Source: Anaerolinea thermolimosa
GTDB taxonomy: Bacteria > Chloroflexota > Anaerolineae > Anaerolineales > Anaerolineaceae
NCBI RefSeq assembly: GCF_001050195.2
Contig: NZ_DF967965.1
Span: forward strand, 1,209,032 to 1,273,031
Direction: 5' to 3'
Length of the DNA: 64,000 nucleotides
Each line of letters starts with the position of its first letter. Position 1 is the stretch's first letter. A model generated the notes under the pieces. That model was not told where the DNA came from and did not search any database. It was given only the letters and a program-made list of their open reading frames with translations. Both the position numbers and the translations under genes were made by a program. This document shows, piece after piece, positions 27,134-35,934 of the stretch.

Positions 27134-28090
27134 TCAGCCTTGAGGCGGGTTTACAGGGGGAACGGGGGTTGTTGCTTTTGCGCTCTTCTTGCCCCGCCGG
27201 AGGAGCTTCCAAAGGAAGCGCAAGGGGAGGAATATAACCAAACCCACCGGTAAAACGAAAAGAACCAGCCAGATGGCCACATTGGCCAGGAATTTCAGGG
27301 CGTCCAGGGTGGCTTGCAGTGCGTTCCGAGCGACACCTACCGGTTTCCATCCCCCGATAGAGAGTGGTTCAATGGCAGCTTTAGACTGGATATTCACGGC
27401 AATCATCGAAAGTGCGGCAGACTCCTCGTAAAATTTCATCTGTCCTTTGATGACTTCGATCTGTTCACGCACACTCACCAGCTGGTTATATACTGCCAGA
27501 ACATCTTCGGTCTTTGTGGCATCTTCCATGATCCGTTGAAGTTGTTTTTCAGTATTCTCAAGGTTCTTAAGGCGTGAATTCAGGTCGGTATATTCTTTGG
27601 TGACGTCCTGACCGGATATGTTTTCTGAGAGGATATCCGTGTTTCTATCGGGAACCATGGCTTTAATACGTTCGAGAGTATCGTTCAGGCTCTCAACAGG
27701 AACCCGGATGGTAATATTGGCGGCTGGGACTTCTACGCCGTTGGTAGTGGTTGTGCGATAGAGGTTGGAAGAAACTACATACCCCTTCTTTTCTGAGGCA
27801 AGTGTGGCAATAGCATCCAGGGTGGCGGCGGGGTCGTTTACGGCGATGCTGAGGTTGGCATTTTTAATGACCAGGCGTTCGACACCGTTGGAGGCCGTCA
27901 TATCGGCAAGGCCGGCAGTACCCCTGGAGGGTTGAGCGGCTTCTTGAGGTGATGTTACCCCACTGAATGCGGGGGCTTCGGCTTTTTGAGCATCGTTCTG
28001 GCTGGCGCTCATTGGAATTGACCTGGACGGTGCACAGGCGGTGAAAATGAAGGTTAAAAGGATCAAAAGGGAAACCAGGCGCTTATTCAT
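27134..28090 (-). CDS. DUF4349 lipoprotein
   Basis: 318 residues with a lipoprotein signal peptide (lipobox FTAC, Cys19), a disordered Ala/Pro/Ser stretch, then the DUF4349 core (about 70-255) with VIKNANLSIAV, ITIRVPVESLNDTLERI and a long coiled coil (SRLKNLENTEKQLQRI), and a C-terminal membrane helix (about 265-290) with a basic tail. DUF4349 proteins are envelope proteins of unknown role. GGAGG lies 8 bases before the ATG; an in-frame 21-codon extension lacks support. A lipid anchor at one end and a helix at the other would clamp the coiled coil to one membrane. Confidence 0.88.
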   Translation of the reverse strand: MNKRLVSLLILLTFIFTACAPSRSIPMSASQNDAQKAEAPAFSGVTSPQEAAQPSRGTAGLADMTASNGVERLVIKNANLSIAVNDPAATLDAIATLASEKKGYVVSSNLYRTTTTNGVEVPAANITIRVPVESLNDTLERIKAMVPDRNTDILSENISGQDVTKEYTDLNSRLKNLENTEKQLQRIMEDATKTEDVLAVYNQLVSVREQIEVIKGQMKFYEESAALSMIAVNIQSKAAIEPLSIGGWKPVGVARNALQATLDALKFLANVAIWLVLFVLPVGLVIFLPLRFLWKLLRRGKKSAKATTPVPPVNPPQG

Positions 28091-28177
28091 CTCTTTTCCT
28101 CCTCGAATCGTGTTTTCATGCAATAGACGGAGAAACCGTACACACAGTTCCATCTCCTTGTCTGGCCAGGCTTTTTT

Positions 28178-28903
28178 CTACCACCCATCTCGAAGGCGGA
28201 GAGCATGACGTTCTGGCAGGCTGGCATCTAAAATACCCTGTTGAACAAGCGCTACATCGTAGAACACCCGCTTGAGGTGCCAGGTGCATGCTTCTGTATC
28301 CAGAATGGCATACGCGGCGCGGGGATCATGATCGCGGGGTTGCCCTACGGAACCGGGATTGAGGATGGCGCGTGGCTTCAGTTTAAAGATTTGATCAGCC
28401 TGTGGAATTGTCCAGCTGGTGGGCTTGCCCGGGGGAGTGAGAAAGATGATGGGTAAGTGAGTGTGTCCGACGAGACAATAATGAGTATCGAAGAAACTGA
28501 AATTGTGTGCAGCGGCGGATGGGTCGAGTAAATATTCCCAAATTGGGTTGCGCGGGCTTCCGTGAGCTAGCGTGAAATCGCCTTTGATCTGGGAGTCAGG
28601 GAGAGATTCCAGCCAGGATTTGTTGGCCGATGATAACGTGGCACGCGTCCATTGAACGGAAAGTCTGGCTTCCTGATTGAAGGTATGCAATGGAATGGCT
28701 CCAATGACTGCGGCATCATGATTACCCATCAGGCAGGTGAGGTCGGGGATGCCTTTGAGGGTTTGAATGCACTCATTGGGATAGGGGCCATACCCGACCA
28801 CATCGCCCAAACACCAGGTTTGATCTACCTGACCGGCATCTTGGAGCACAGCCTGAAGGGCGGGATAATTCCCATGAATGTCAGAAATCACCAGGATACG
28901 CAT
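28178..28903 (-). CDS. Calcineurin-like metallophosphoesterase
   Basis: 241 residues of the metallophosphoesterase superfamily with all metal-binding motifs: ISDIHGNYPAL, LGDVVGYGP, MGNHDA, AHGS and GHTHLP. This is the YfcE/MJ0936-like group of small dimetal phosphodiesterases; the true substrate is unknown. The ATG giving MRILVISDIHGN was chosen because families begin there; a GTG 11 codons upstream is possible and neither has a strong Shine-Dalgarno sequence. The start is five bases after the DUF3048 stop, so coupled translation is likely. Confidence 0.9.
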   Translation of the reverse strand: MRILVISDIHGNYPALQAVLQDAGQVDQTWCLGDVVGYGPYPNECIQTLKGIPDLTCLMGNHDAAVIGAIPLHTFNQEARLSVQWTRATLSSANKSWLESLPDSQIKGDFTLAHGSPRNPIWEYLLDPSAAAHNFSFFDTHYCLVGHTHLPIIFLTPPGKPTSWTIPQADQIFKLKPRAILNPGSVGQPRDHDPRAAYAILDTEACTWHLKRVFYDVALVQQGILDASLPERHALRLRDGW

Positions 28904-28908
28904 GGCTG

Positions 28909-30156
28909 CTAAGGAATATCGAATCGAAGCTCCCACTGTCCGGGAGCAGGGCTGGTTAGCGTAGAGGTTTCGCCTACCAGGACAATCCAGGACGGGCCGG
29001 GTTTAAGATGCATGGGTAACCCCCAGGAATTGAAAAATTGGATCGGACGACCGTTGCTGACCGTTCTCCAGGTACCTTCGATACGTACCCCATCTCTGAA
29101 AAATACGGCGCGTTTTCCGGCGTTTTGATCAAAGAGAGCAATATTGTGTTTGGTAGGGGCCAGTTCGGTATAAGTGGCAAAGACAAGGATCACATTCGCC
29201 ATGGCAATTGGCCGGTTGTTAATCCGATCTACCAGAGGTTCCATGGGAATGGTGGGTGAATCACTGTTTGCGCCGGTTTCAATCCAGCGACGATACAGGC
29301 CGGTTTCTCGGTCATATCGCCATTCTCCACGTGCCTGACGACTGAACTGTACAGCAAGAAATTCAGCCGGTTCATTGACAGGATGAATCTCGTCTGAAAA
29401 GATCATACCACGCAAGTCGCGACGATCATTGCTGCCTTTTCCTAAACTGGTGTAATAATCCGATAATTCACGGGTATTCACAAAGAGGGTGGTTTCTGGA
29501 ATCTCGGCCTGGATGCGATATTTAGGTGGAGAAGGGACATCTTTTTCTGCAAGGGCGCGTGGGCCCAGTTCAGCTAATATTTCCTCGTCCGTCGAGTCAT
29601 CGGCGTTACCATAAAACAGAATCCCCTGATACATCTCGGCAAGCTGGGCGTCTACGAGGCGTCCGGAACGTACAGGCCCAGCCATTTCTGCATCCTGCCC
29701 GAGAAAAACTGCCATGAAGCGGTTAAAACCATAGCCGATATAGTATTCAAATACCAGATCGGCAAACGAGAGGCCAGCATGCGGACGACCCGCCCGAGGA
29801 TAATTGGAAATCTTTACCATCACGGGGCGGCGCTCCAGGCGTGACAGGTCTTCAACTGGAAGGCCTGTAAGGGGGTTAATGTTGGGAGGTAACTCGGGTA
29901 ATTCGACCAACGGCATCGGGGTGGGGGAGGGTAAAGGTTCCTGATTAGCCTGAGGGGTCGGGAGCTCGGTTGTTACGGCTTCGGCCTGTAGATTGGGGTC
30001 GCGAGGCGACCAAACCGCCGGTTGAGGGGGAGTGGTCTGGCACCCTGTAAATCCGAGAGCCATTAACCCGACGACCACCCAGGAAAGAAATCGATGGGGG
30101 AATCTTCTGGATTCTCGATTCTCAAAAGCTGTCATGGGAAAATGAACGTTACGCAT
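28909..30156 (-). CDS. DUF3048 lipoprotein (YerB-like)
   Basis: 415 residues. A hydrophobic segment (about 24-38) ends in the lipobox FTGC, followed by a Pro/Thr-rich linker and two DUF3048 halves (about 92-245 and 260-412). Diagnostic strings are NPLTGLP, RPVMVKISNYP, GPVRSGR, and toward the end VIFVATY-like and FFNSWG. Related YerB proteins of Firmicutes are lipoproteins of uncertain role. The basic N-terminus before the hydrophobic stretch is rather long, and no strong Shine-Dalgarno sequence marks the start, so it may begin seven codons later. It follows the terminator of the methionine operon. Confidence 0.88.
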   Translation of the reverse strand: MRNVHFPMTAFENRESRRFPHRFLSWVVVGLMALGFTGCQTTPPQPAVWSPRDPNLQAEAVTTELPTPQANQEPLPSPTPMPLVELPELPPNINPLTGLPVEDLSRLERRPVMVKISNYPRAGRPHAGLSFADLVFEYYIGYGFNRFMAVFLGQDAEMAGPVRSGRLVDAQLAEMYQGILFYGNADDSTDEEILAELGPRALAEKDVPSPPKYRIQAEIPETTLFVNTRELSDYYTSLGKGSNDRRDLRGMIFSDEIHPVNEPAEFLAVQFSRQARGEWRYDRETGLYRRWIETGANSDSPTIPMEPLVDRINNRPIAMANVILVFATYTELAPTKHNIALFDQNAGKRAVFFRDGVRIEGTWRTVSNGRPIQFFNSWGLPMHLKPGPSWIVLVGETSTLTSPAPGQWELRFDIP

Positions 30157-30162
30157 CAGGGT

Positions 30163-30212
30163 AAAAAAGGAAGTCCCTCCCGCAAGTATAGCATGAATCT
30201 GGGAGGGAGCTT
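30163..30212 (-). terminator. Intrinsic terminator of the metH operon
   Basis: On the minus strand AAG-C-TCCCTCCC pairs with GGGAGGGA-CTT across a 19-base loop, and CC plus six T follow. It lies between the end of the methyltransferase/MTHFR gene and the start of the DUF3048 gene. The loop contains TGCTATACT, an extended -10-like string that might serve the downstream gene. Confidence 0.7.
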
Positions 30213-30237
30213 AAGGAAACCAGAAGGTTTTACAACC

Positions 30238-32094
30238 TCACTCTTTAAAGTGTTCGATTAGATCTGCGGCGTAATCAAACCGGTTGAAGGCTGGCATGAT
30301 ATAGATTCCCCGGATTTCTGAGCGTAACTCTTCGACTACCTCAATGGCTATTCGGACACCTTCCTGCGGCCCCTGTTCACCCGCAGCAGTCATTCGCTGA
30401 AGGATGGATTCGGGAATCAGGATGCCGGGTACTTCCTGGTGCAAGAAGTTTGCATGACGGCTATTGTATAGGGGAAGTACTCCCATCAAAATGGGAACTT
30501 CAAGCTGACCACCAAATTCAGCATGGACTATTTTAAGAAAGGAGCGGGCTGCGGCTGTATCATAAACTGGCTGAGTGAGAATAAAGTCGGCGCCAGCTTT
30601 AATTTTCCTTTTGAGGTTTTTAATTTCATTTTCTGGATCCTGGGGGAGCAGGTTGAGAGCGCAACCCACAAAAAAACCAGTAGGTTGGCCAATGGTTGCA
30701 CCAGAATGATCAACCCCTGTGTTGAATCCCTGTTTAATAAGCTTGATTAATCCAGAAGGAACGAGGTCGTAATTGTCCATGGCATCGGGATAATCGCCAA
30801 TGGCGGTGGGATCACCCATGACCACGAAAACATTTCGTACCCCAAGGGCGTGGGCAGCCAGTAAATCGCCCTGCACACGAAGAAGATTCCGGCCGCGAGT
30901 GGGAAAATGGAGCACGGTCTCGATGCCCACCTGATTCTGGATTAAATTGCATACTGCCCACGGGCTCATACGCATACGTGCCATGGGGGAGTCGGCCACA
31001 TTGATGACATCGGCGCCAGCTTCGGCGAGCATGGAAGCACCAGCCAGAAGTTTGTGGGTCGAAAGGCCACGTGGAGGATCCATTTCAACAGCCGTGACAA
31101 ATTTACCTTCAGCAAGCCTCTGGGCAAGGCGGGTGGGCCTTTCCTCGAGCGGAGCTTCTTCGGCTGAGGATAGGGTGATGATATCGGATGTCTGAGTACA
31201 ACCCTGAGGGCGATTCTGAAGGGCACGAGCCATGGCCTGAATGTGCTGGGGGGTTGTGCCACAACACCCTCCGATCACACTTGCGCCAACGGTACAAAAA
31301 GAGAGGGCGTATTCTCCGAAGTAATCGGGAGGGGCGGGGTACATAATTCGTCCCCCGACCTGCTCGGGCCAGCCAGCATTGGGCATGACTGAAAAATAGG
31401 CTCCCTGGATCTCTGCGCGCATCAGTTTTAGAATGCGTAAAATCTGGTTGGGGCCTCCAGAGCAATTGACCCCGATCACGTCTGTTCCGGCATCGTGTAA
31501 AAACCGTGCGACCCTGGCGGGACTATCCCCGAGAATGGTGCGGTCGTCGCGGGTAAAGGTGACAGAGGTAATCACCGGGAGTGAGGGGTTGAGCTCGCGG
31601 ACAGCCTGGAGCGCTTCTTTTATTTCGAACAAATCGGACATGGTCTCAATGATGATTAAGTCGACCCCTGCCTCCATCAACGCTGCGGCCTGTTCTTTAA
31701 ATGCCCGTCGAGCCTGTTCAGGCTGAACGCGGCCAAAAGGAGCCAGGCGTACTCCAAGAGGGCCAATATCTCCGGCGATCCATACATGCCGGCCTGTGGC
31801 CTGAATTGCCCGGCGGGCCAGCTCAACCCCTGCCTGATTAATTTCAGCCAGCTTCGATTCCAGGCCAAACCTGGCCAGTTTATAACGATTGGCACTGAAG
31901 GTGTTGGTCTGGATCATGTTGGAGCCAGCCTCAATGTATTCCTGGTGAATTTCCGTCACCAGTGCAGCATGGGTCAGATTGAGGGCGTCAAAACAGCTGT
32001 CGAGAGAGGCGCCGCGCGCATGCAGGACAGTGCCCATTGCGCCATCTGAAAGGACGGGTTTTTGATTGGCCAGAAAGTCTAGGAACTCGTTCAT
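30238..32094 (-). CDS. Fused homocysteine S-methyltransferase / methylenetetrahydrofolate reductase
   Basis: 618 residues with two enzymes in one chain, as in Bacillus YitJ. Residues about 1-290 are a homocysteine methyltransferase barrel with DGAMGTVLHARG, GVNCSGGP and the zinc-ligand pair in GGCCGTTP. Residues about 320-615 are a MTHFR barrel (VTAVEMDPPRG, FVVMGDPTAIGDYP, ILTQPVYD), which reduces 5,10-methylene-THF to 5-methyl-THF at FAD. It follows metH by three bases, so one riboswitch controls both: this protein supplies methyl-THF while MetH uses it. The first domain may use another methyl donor such as S-methylmethionine, or only assist; the sequence does not settle this. Confidence 0.93.
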   Translation of the reverse strand: MNEFLDFLANQKPVLSDGAMGTVLHARGASLDSCFDALNLTHAALVTEIHQEYIEAGSNMIQTNTFSANRYKLARFGLESKLAEINQAGVELARRAIQATGRHVWIAGDIGPLGVRLAPFGRVQPEQARRAFKEQAAALMEAGVDLIIIETMSDLFEIKEALQAVRELNPSLPVITSVTFTRDDRTILGDSPARVARFLHDAGTDVIGVNCSGGPNQILRILKLMRAEIQGAYFSVMPNAGWPEQVGGRIMYPAPPDYFGEYALSFCTVGASVIGGCCGTTPQHIQAMARALQNRPQGCTQTSDIITLSSAEEAPLEERPTRLAQRLAEGKFVTAVEMDPPRGLSTHKLLAGASMLAEAGADVINVADSPMARMRMSPWAVCNLIQNQVGIETVLHFPTRGRNLLRVQGDLLAAHALGVRNVFVVMGDPTAIGDYPDAMDNYDLVPSGLIKLIKQGFNTGVDHSGATIGQPTGFFVGCALNLLPQDPENEIKNLKRKIKAGADFILTQPVYDTAAARSFLKIVHAEFGGQLEVPILMGVLPLYNSRHANFLHQEVPGILIPESILQRMTAAGEQGPQEGVRIAIEVVEELRSEIRGIYIMPAFNRFDYAADLIEHFKE

Positions 32095-32097
32095 TAC

Positions 32098-35000
32098 TCA
32101 ATCCTGTTTCATTAATTGATCGATTCTTGCTTCACCAACTGAAAAATACTTTGCCTGGGGATGGTGGAGGATAATAGCGGCTGTAGATTGCTCGGGTACC
32201 AACTGGTAGGCCGGAGTAAGGCTCATCCCGAGCTGTTCTTCGGCTGGAAGAAGGCGAAATACAATCTGATGGTCGCTCAATTCAGGAATGGCAGGATACC
32301 CCCAGGAATAGCGTTTGCCCTGGTCGGGTTGAAGCCCCAGTTCGCGCCGAATGTGGTTATGAAGGTAATCGGCAGCGGCTTCGGCCGTTTGCACGGCCAG
32401 TCCGTGTACGAAGTAGGCTTCAGAATAATTACCGGCTTCCTGCAATTGATTGAACCTCACAGTTGCTTCGGCACCGACGGTGACAACTTGCAGGGCGACA
32501 ACATCCATGGTATCTGAACTGGTGGGAAGAAAATAATCGGCCAGGCAAAGCAGGTCACCGGCGGGTTGGCGTGGGAATTGAAAGCGTGCAATCTCCCGGC
32601 GGAGACCCGTGGAAAGAGCTTCAGGATCAAAAAGAATCAGGGCATTACCCTCGGCCTGAGCGGGCCAGTAACCATAAACACCGCGGGGTTGAAGCCACCC
32701 CTCACGCATTGCTTCTTTTTTCATTCTTTCAAAGCGGGAAAGAAATTCTTTCTCAAGTTGATCCCAGGCGTCTCCATGGGTGTTTTTAGCGCCCCACGAA
32801 AGACGAAACAGTTCGTTTAAGGAAAGATGCTCGAAGACCGATTCCAGGGGCATTTCTTTCACTACAAATGCCCCCCACGCGGGAGGCCGTGGGATGAAAG
32901 TGGCCGGAGGTATGCTTGAACGTACTTCAGGACCTGAAGGTTCGTTTTCGCGATGAGAGACTCGTTCAAGTTCCTTTTCGGCCTCACGGCGAATTTGCTC
33001 AAGGAAAGGCTGGCGCTGATCCGGATCGATAAGACGATCCATGGTTTCGAGCCCCTCGAAGGCATCTTTACAGTAAAAGACTCCCGGCGAATAAAATTCC
33101 CCGGCCTCGGTGAGAAGAATGCGCCGTCCAAAGTGGCGGTTGATGGCTGCTCCCCCGATTAATACGGGGAAGGAGAGCTTTCGCCGGTAGAGTTCATTGA
33201 CGATGAGAGGCATTTGTTTGCTGGTGCTGACTAACAAAGCGCTCAACCCAATTGCGTCTGCCTGGACTTCAATGGCTTTAGAAATAATGGTCTCGGCAGG
33301 TACCTGTTTCCCAAGATCAATGACCTGGTAACCGTTGTTCGAGAGAATCGTCTTCACCAGGTTTTTCCCGATGTCATGGACATCGCCGTATACAGTGGCC
33401 AGCACCAGGGTGCCCTTGGAAACCCCTTCTTTTCTGTCAAGGTAGGTTTCCAGGTGGTTAACAGCTTTCTTCATAACTTCAGCAGACTGTAATACGAACG
33501 GGAGGATCAACTCCCCGGCGCCGAAACGGTCACCAACTTCCTTCATGGCGGGGAGGAGCACTCGATTTAAAACCTCAACTGCGGCTTCGTGGCTGGTCTT
33601 CTCCCTGGCTGAATGAATGAGGGTGTCGATATCGGCTTCGATGCCTTCTTTTTGCCGATGGAGGATGCGCCAGGCAATCCGTTCTTCGGGAGTCATAGAC
33701 GCGAGCTGGTTTTTCTTTTCATCGGGCCGGGCGGATTGTTTCTGACTACTGCGATTGAAGAATTCGATAAGCCTTTGAAGGGCATCTTCACGGCGGTTGA
33801 AAAGCAGGTCTTCAGCGAGTTCTTTTTCTTCGGTAGAAATTTCCGGATAGGGGGTAATTTGTGCCGGGTTGACGATAGCCATGTCGAGGCCAGCCTGAAC
33901 GCAATGGTAAAGCATGACGCTGTTGATAACGGCACGGGCAGCTGAGGTTAACCCGAAAGAGACGTTGGATACACCCAGTGAAGTGAGAACGCCGGGAAGC
34001 TCTTTTTTGATCAGCCGAATCCCTTCGATGGTTTCGATCGCAGAGCGTGAAAATTCCGGATCTCCGGTGGCCAGAGTGAAGGTCAGGGCGTCAAAAACCA
34101 GGTCTTCGGGACGCATTGAGTGTTCATCCACAGCTAGCTGGTAAATGCGGCGAGCGATTTCCAGTTTGCGTTGTGAGGTTTTGGCCATTCCTTGCTCATC
34201 AATGGTGAGAGCAATGACCGCCGCATTGTATTTTTTGGCAAGAGAGAGCACCCGATCAGCCTTAGCGCGACCAGCTTCCAGGTTTATGGAATTCAAGAGA
34301 CACCGGCCAGGGGCGTTCTGAAGAGCAACCTCCATGACCTCGGGCTCGGTGGTATCAATAACCAGGGGGAGCCGGATAGCAGGAGCCAATTTTTTTACCA
34401 GCCGACGCATCAGATCTGCTTCATCGGATCGTTCGGTGAGGGCGGTACAGAGGTCGAGCCCGTGAGCGCCGCTATCCATTTGCTGGCGAGCCAGTTCGAG
34501 CGCGCCCTCAAAGTCTTCCGCAAGCATCATCTTTTTAAATTTCTGGCTTCCCTGAGTGTTGAGTCTTTCCCCAATTAAAAATGGGGGCGGTTCCTGGCGC
34601 ATTGGGACAGCCTGCGTGGCGGATGCGAGCCTTGGAAAAGAATAAGTCGGGCGGGGATGAGGGTGCTTATTCCCTACCAAATCGACCAGCAGACGAAGGT
34701 GCTCAGGGGTTGTTCCACAGCATCCCCCCACAACGCTGACATGAAAGCTGTTGACGAATTCTGCAAGGGCACTGGCAAAAGGAAGGGGCTTGAGAGGGTA
34801 AACAGCTTTGCCATCTACATTAAGCGGCAGGCCGGCATTCGGGATGCAAGAAACCGGAATTGGTGAATTTTCTCCCAGATAACGAATTGATTCACGCATG
34901 TGGTCGGGCCCGGTCGAACAGTTCAACCCGATGACGTCGATCGGCATACCCTCTAAAATGGCCAGAACAGCGGTGATATCGGTGCCAAGGAGCATTCGAC

Positions 35001-35622
35001 CGGTGGTATCGAGGGTGACCTGAGCCTGGATGGGTAGAAAAATGCCAGTTTCTGAGAAGGCTTGTTGAATGCCAAGAATGGCGGCTTTGACTTCCAGGAT
35101 ATCCTGAGATGTCTCGATCAACAGGAGATCAACTCCGCCCTCGATCAACCCGCGAGCCTGCTCACGGAAGACATCGGCCAGCTCATCGAAGGAGACATTG
35201 GAAAGTTCGGGATCGTCCATGGAGGGGAGTTTCCCGGAAGGGCCCATCGACCCGGCTACCAGGCGGCCATGGCCCTGGCGGCTGTATTCATCAGCCAGTC
35301 GACGAGCCAGGGCTGCAGCGGTACGATTAATCTCAGTAACACGGGCCTGGAGGCCATACTCCGACAGAGTAATCCGGTTGGAGCGAAAAGTGTCTGTTTC
35401 AATGACGTCAACACCTACCTCGAGGAAAGAACGATGCACCGATTCAACCGCCCGGGGGCAGGAGATGACGAGAAAATCATTACAACCGTTGGTTTGTTCA
35501 CCGCCAAAGTCTGCAACGGTTAAATTTTGTTGTTGCAGGTTGGTGCCCATGGCACCATCGAACACAACGGTTCTTTGTTTGAGTAAATCAAGGTAACGAT
35601 GATTGGTGAGTTTCCGAGCCAT
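32098..35622 (-). CDS. metH: Cobalamin-dependent methionine synthase
   Basis: 1174 residues with all four MetH modules in the normal order: homocysteine-binding (about 1-330, DGAMGTNLQQ, GLNCSTGP, GGCCGTTPEH), methyl-THF pterin-binding (about 350-610, FLIGERLNTQGS), cobalamin cap and binding domain with His749 in DVHDIGKNLV as lower axial ligand, and the AdoMet-dependent reactivation domain (WGYPAIPELSDH near the end). It transfers methyl from methyl-THF to homocysteine. The ATG used has GGAG eight bases upstream and gives MARKLTNHRY; a 30-codon upstream extension would run into the riboswitch terminator and is rejected. A SAM-I riboswitch and terminator lie directly upstream. Confidence 0.96.
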   Translation of the reverse strand: MARKLTNHRYLDLLKQRTVVFDGAMGTNLQQQNLTVADFGGEQTNGCNDFLVISCPRAVESVHRSFLEVGVDVIETDTFRSNRITLSEYGLQARVTEINRTAAALARRLADEYSRQGHGRLVAGSMGPSGKLPSMDDPELSNVSFDELADVFREQARGLIEGGVDLLLIETSQDILEVKAAILGIQQAFSETGIFLPIQAQVTLDTTGRMLLGTDITAVLAILEGMPIDVIGLNCSTGPDHMRESIRYLGENSPIPVSCIPNAGLPLNVDGKAVYPLKPLPFASALAEFVNSFHVSVVGGCCGTTPEHLRLLVDLVGNKHPHPRPTYSFPRLASATQAVPMRQEPPPFLIGERLNTQGSQKFKKMMLAEDFEGALELARQQMDSGAHGLDLCTALTERSDEADLMRRLVKKLAPAIRLPLVIDTTEPEVMEVALQNAPGRCLLNSINLEAGRAKADRVLSLAKKYNAAVIALTIDEQGMAKTSQRKLEIARRIYQLAVDEHSMRPEDLVFDALTFTLATGDPEFSRSAIETIEGIRLIKKELPGVLTSLGVSNVSFGLTSAARAVINSVMLYHCVQAGLDMAIVNPAQITPYPEISTEEKELAEDLLFNRREDALQRLIEFFNRSSQKQSARPDEKKNQLASMTPEERIAWRILHRQKEGIEADIDTLIHSAREKTSHEAAVEVLNRVLLPAMKEVGDRFGAGELILPFVLQSAEVMKKAVNHLETYLDRKEGVSKGTLVLATVYGDVHDIGKNLVKTILSNNGYQVIDLGKQVPAETIISKAIEVQADAIGLSALLVSTSKQMPLIVNELYRRKLSFPVLIGGAAINRHFGRRILLTEAGEFYSPGVFYCKDAFEGLETMDRLIDPDQRQPFLEQIRREAEKELERVSHRENEPSGPEVRSSIPPATFIPRPPAWGAFVVKEMPLESVFEHLSLNELFRLSWGAKNTHGDAWDQLEKEFLSRFERMKKEAMREGWLQPRGVYGYWPAQAEGNALILFDPEALSTGLRREIARFQFPRQPAGDLLCLADYFLPTSSDTMDVVALQVVTVGAEATVRFNQLQEAGNYSEAYFVHGLAVQTAEAAADYLHNHIRRELGLQPDQGKRYSWGYPAIPELSDHQIVFRLLPAEEQLGMSLTPAYQLVPEQSTAAIILHHPQAKYFSVGEARIDQLMKQD

Positions 35623-35643
35623 AGGTAATCTCCACGTTAAACG

Positions 35644-35667
35644 AAAAGCCCCGCTGGAACGGAGGCT
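35644..35667 (-). terminator. Riboswitch-controlled terminator of metH
   Basis: On the minus strand AGCCTCCG pairs with CGGGGCT (one bulge) and four T follow. The 5' arm (AGCCTC) can instead pair with GAGGCT at the 3' edge of the SAM-I aptamer, which would form the antiterminator. SAM binding closes P1, frees the arm and favours termination 22 bases before the metH start. Confidence 0.85.
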
Positions 35668-35683
35668 GATGGGTTTCAAAAGC

Positions 35684-35796
35684 CTCATCTTCCAGACGCC
35701 TGTGAAGTTCACAGGAAATCTGCCGGAATTGGCACCTGGCTCTCAGGCCGGTTGCCGAGGTTTCAAAGGGCCGGTCCCTCCACCTCTCTGGATGAG
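35684..35796 (-). promoter_or_regulatory. SAM-I riboswitch aptamer (S box)
   Basis: Conserved S-box strings occur in order on the minus strand: P1 CTCATC, the kink-turn region AGAGAGGTGGAGGGA, GGCCC, TGAAACCTCGGCAACC, AGGTGCCAATTCCGGCAG, a hairpin CCTGTGAA-CTTCACAGG, and GGAAGATGAG closing P1. This matches the SAM-I class. High SAM should switch off metH and the fused methyltransferase/MTHFR gene behind it. Confidence 0.95.
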
Positions 35797-35838
35797 TAAA
35801 CGGGATATTTCTACCGCGTTTCAATTGTTGAGGGCGAT

Positions 35839-35867
35839 CATACCATAATCAATCTAAAAGGGCAAAT
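35839..35867 (-). promoter_or_regulatory. Promoter of the metH operon
   Basis: Minus-strand TTGCCC and TATGAT are separated by 17 bases; TGG before TATGAT gives an extended -10. Transcription would begin near 35832, about 36 bases before the riboswitch aptamer. The position fits the riboswitch well. Confidence 0.6.
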
Positions 35868-35934
35868 TTTATTTCGCCGGGGAGACGAAATCAGTATAAT
35901 TTGAGAAACAATTTTTTTAACCATCCGGGATTCT

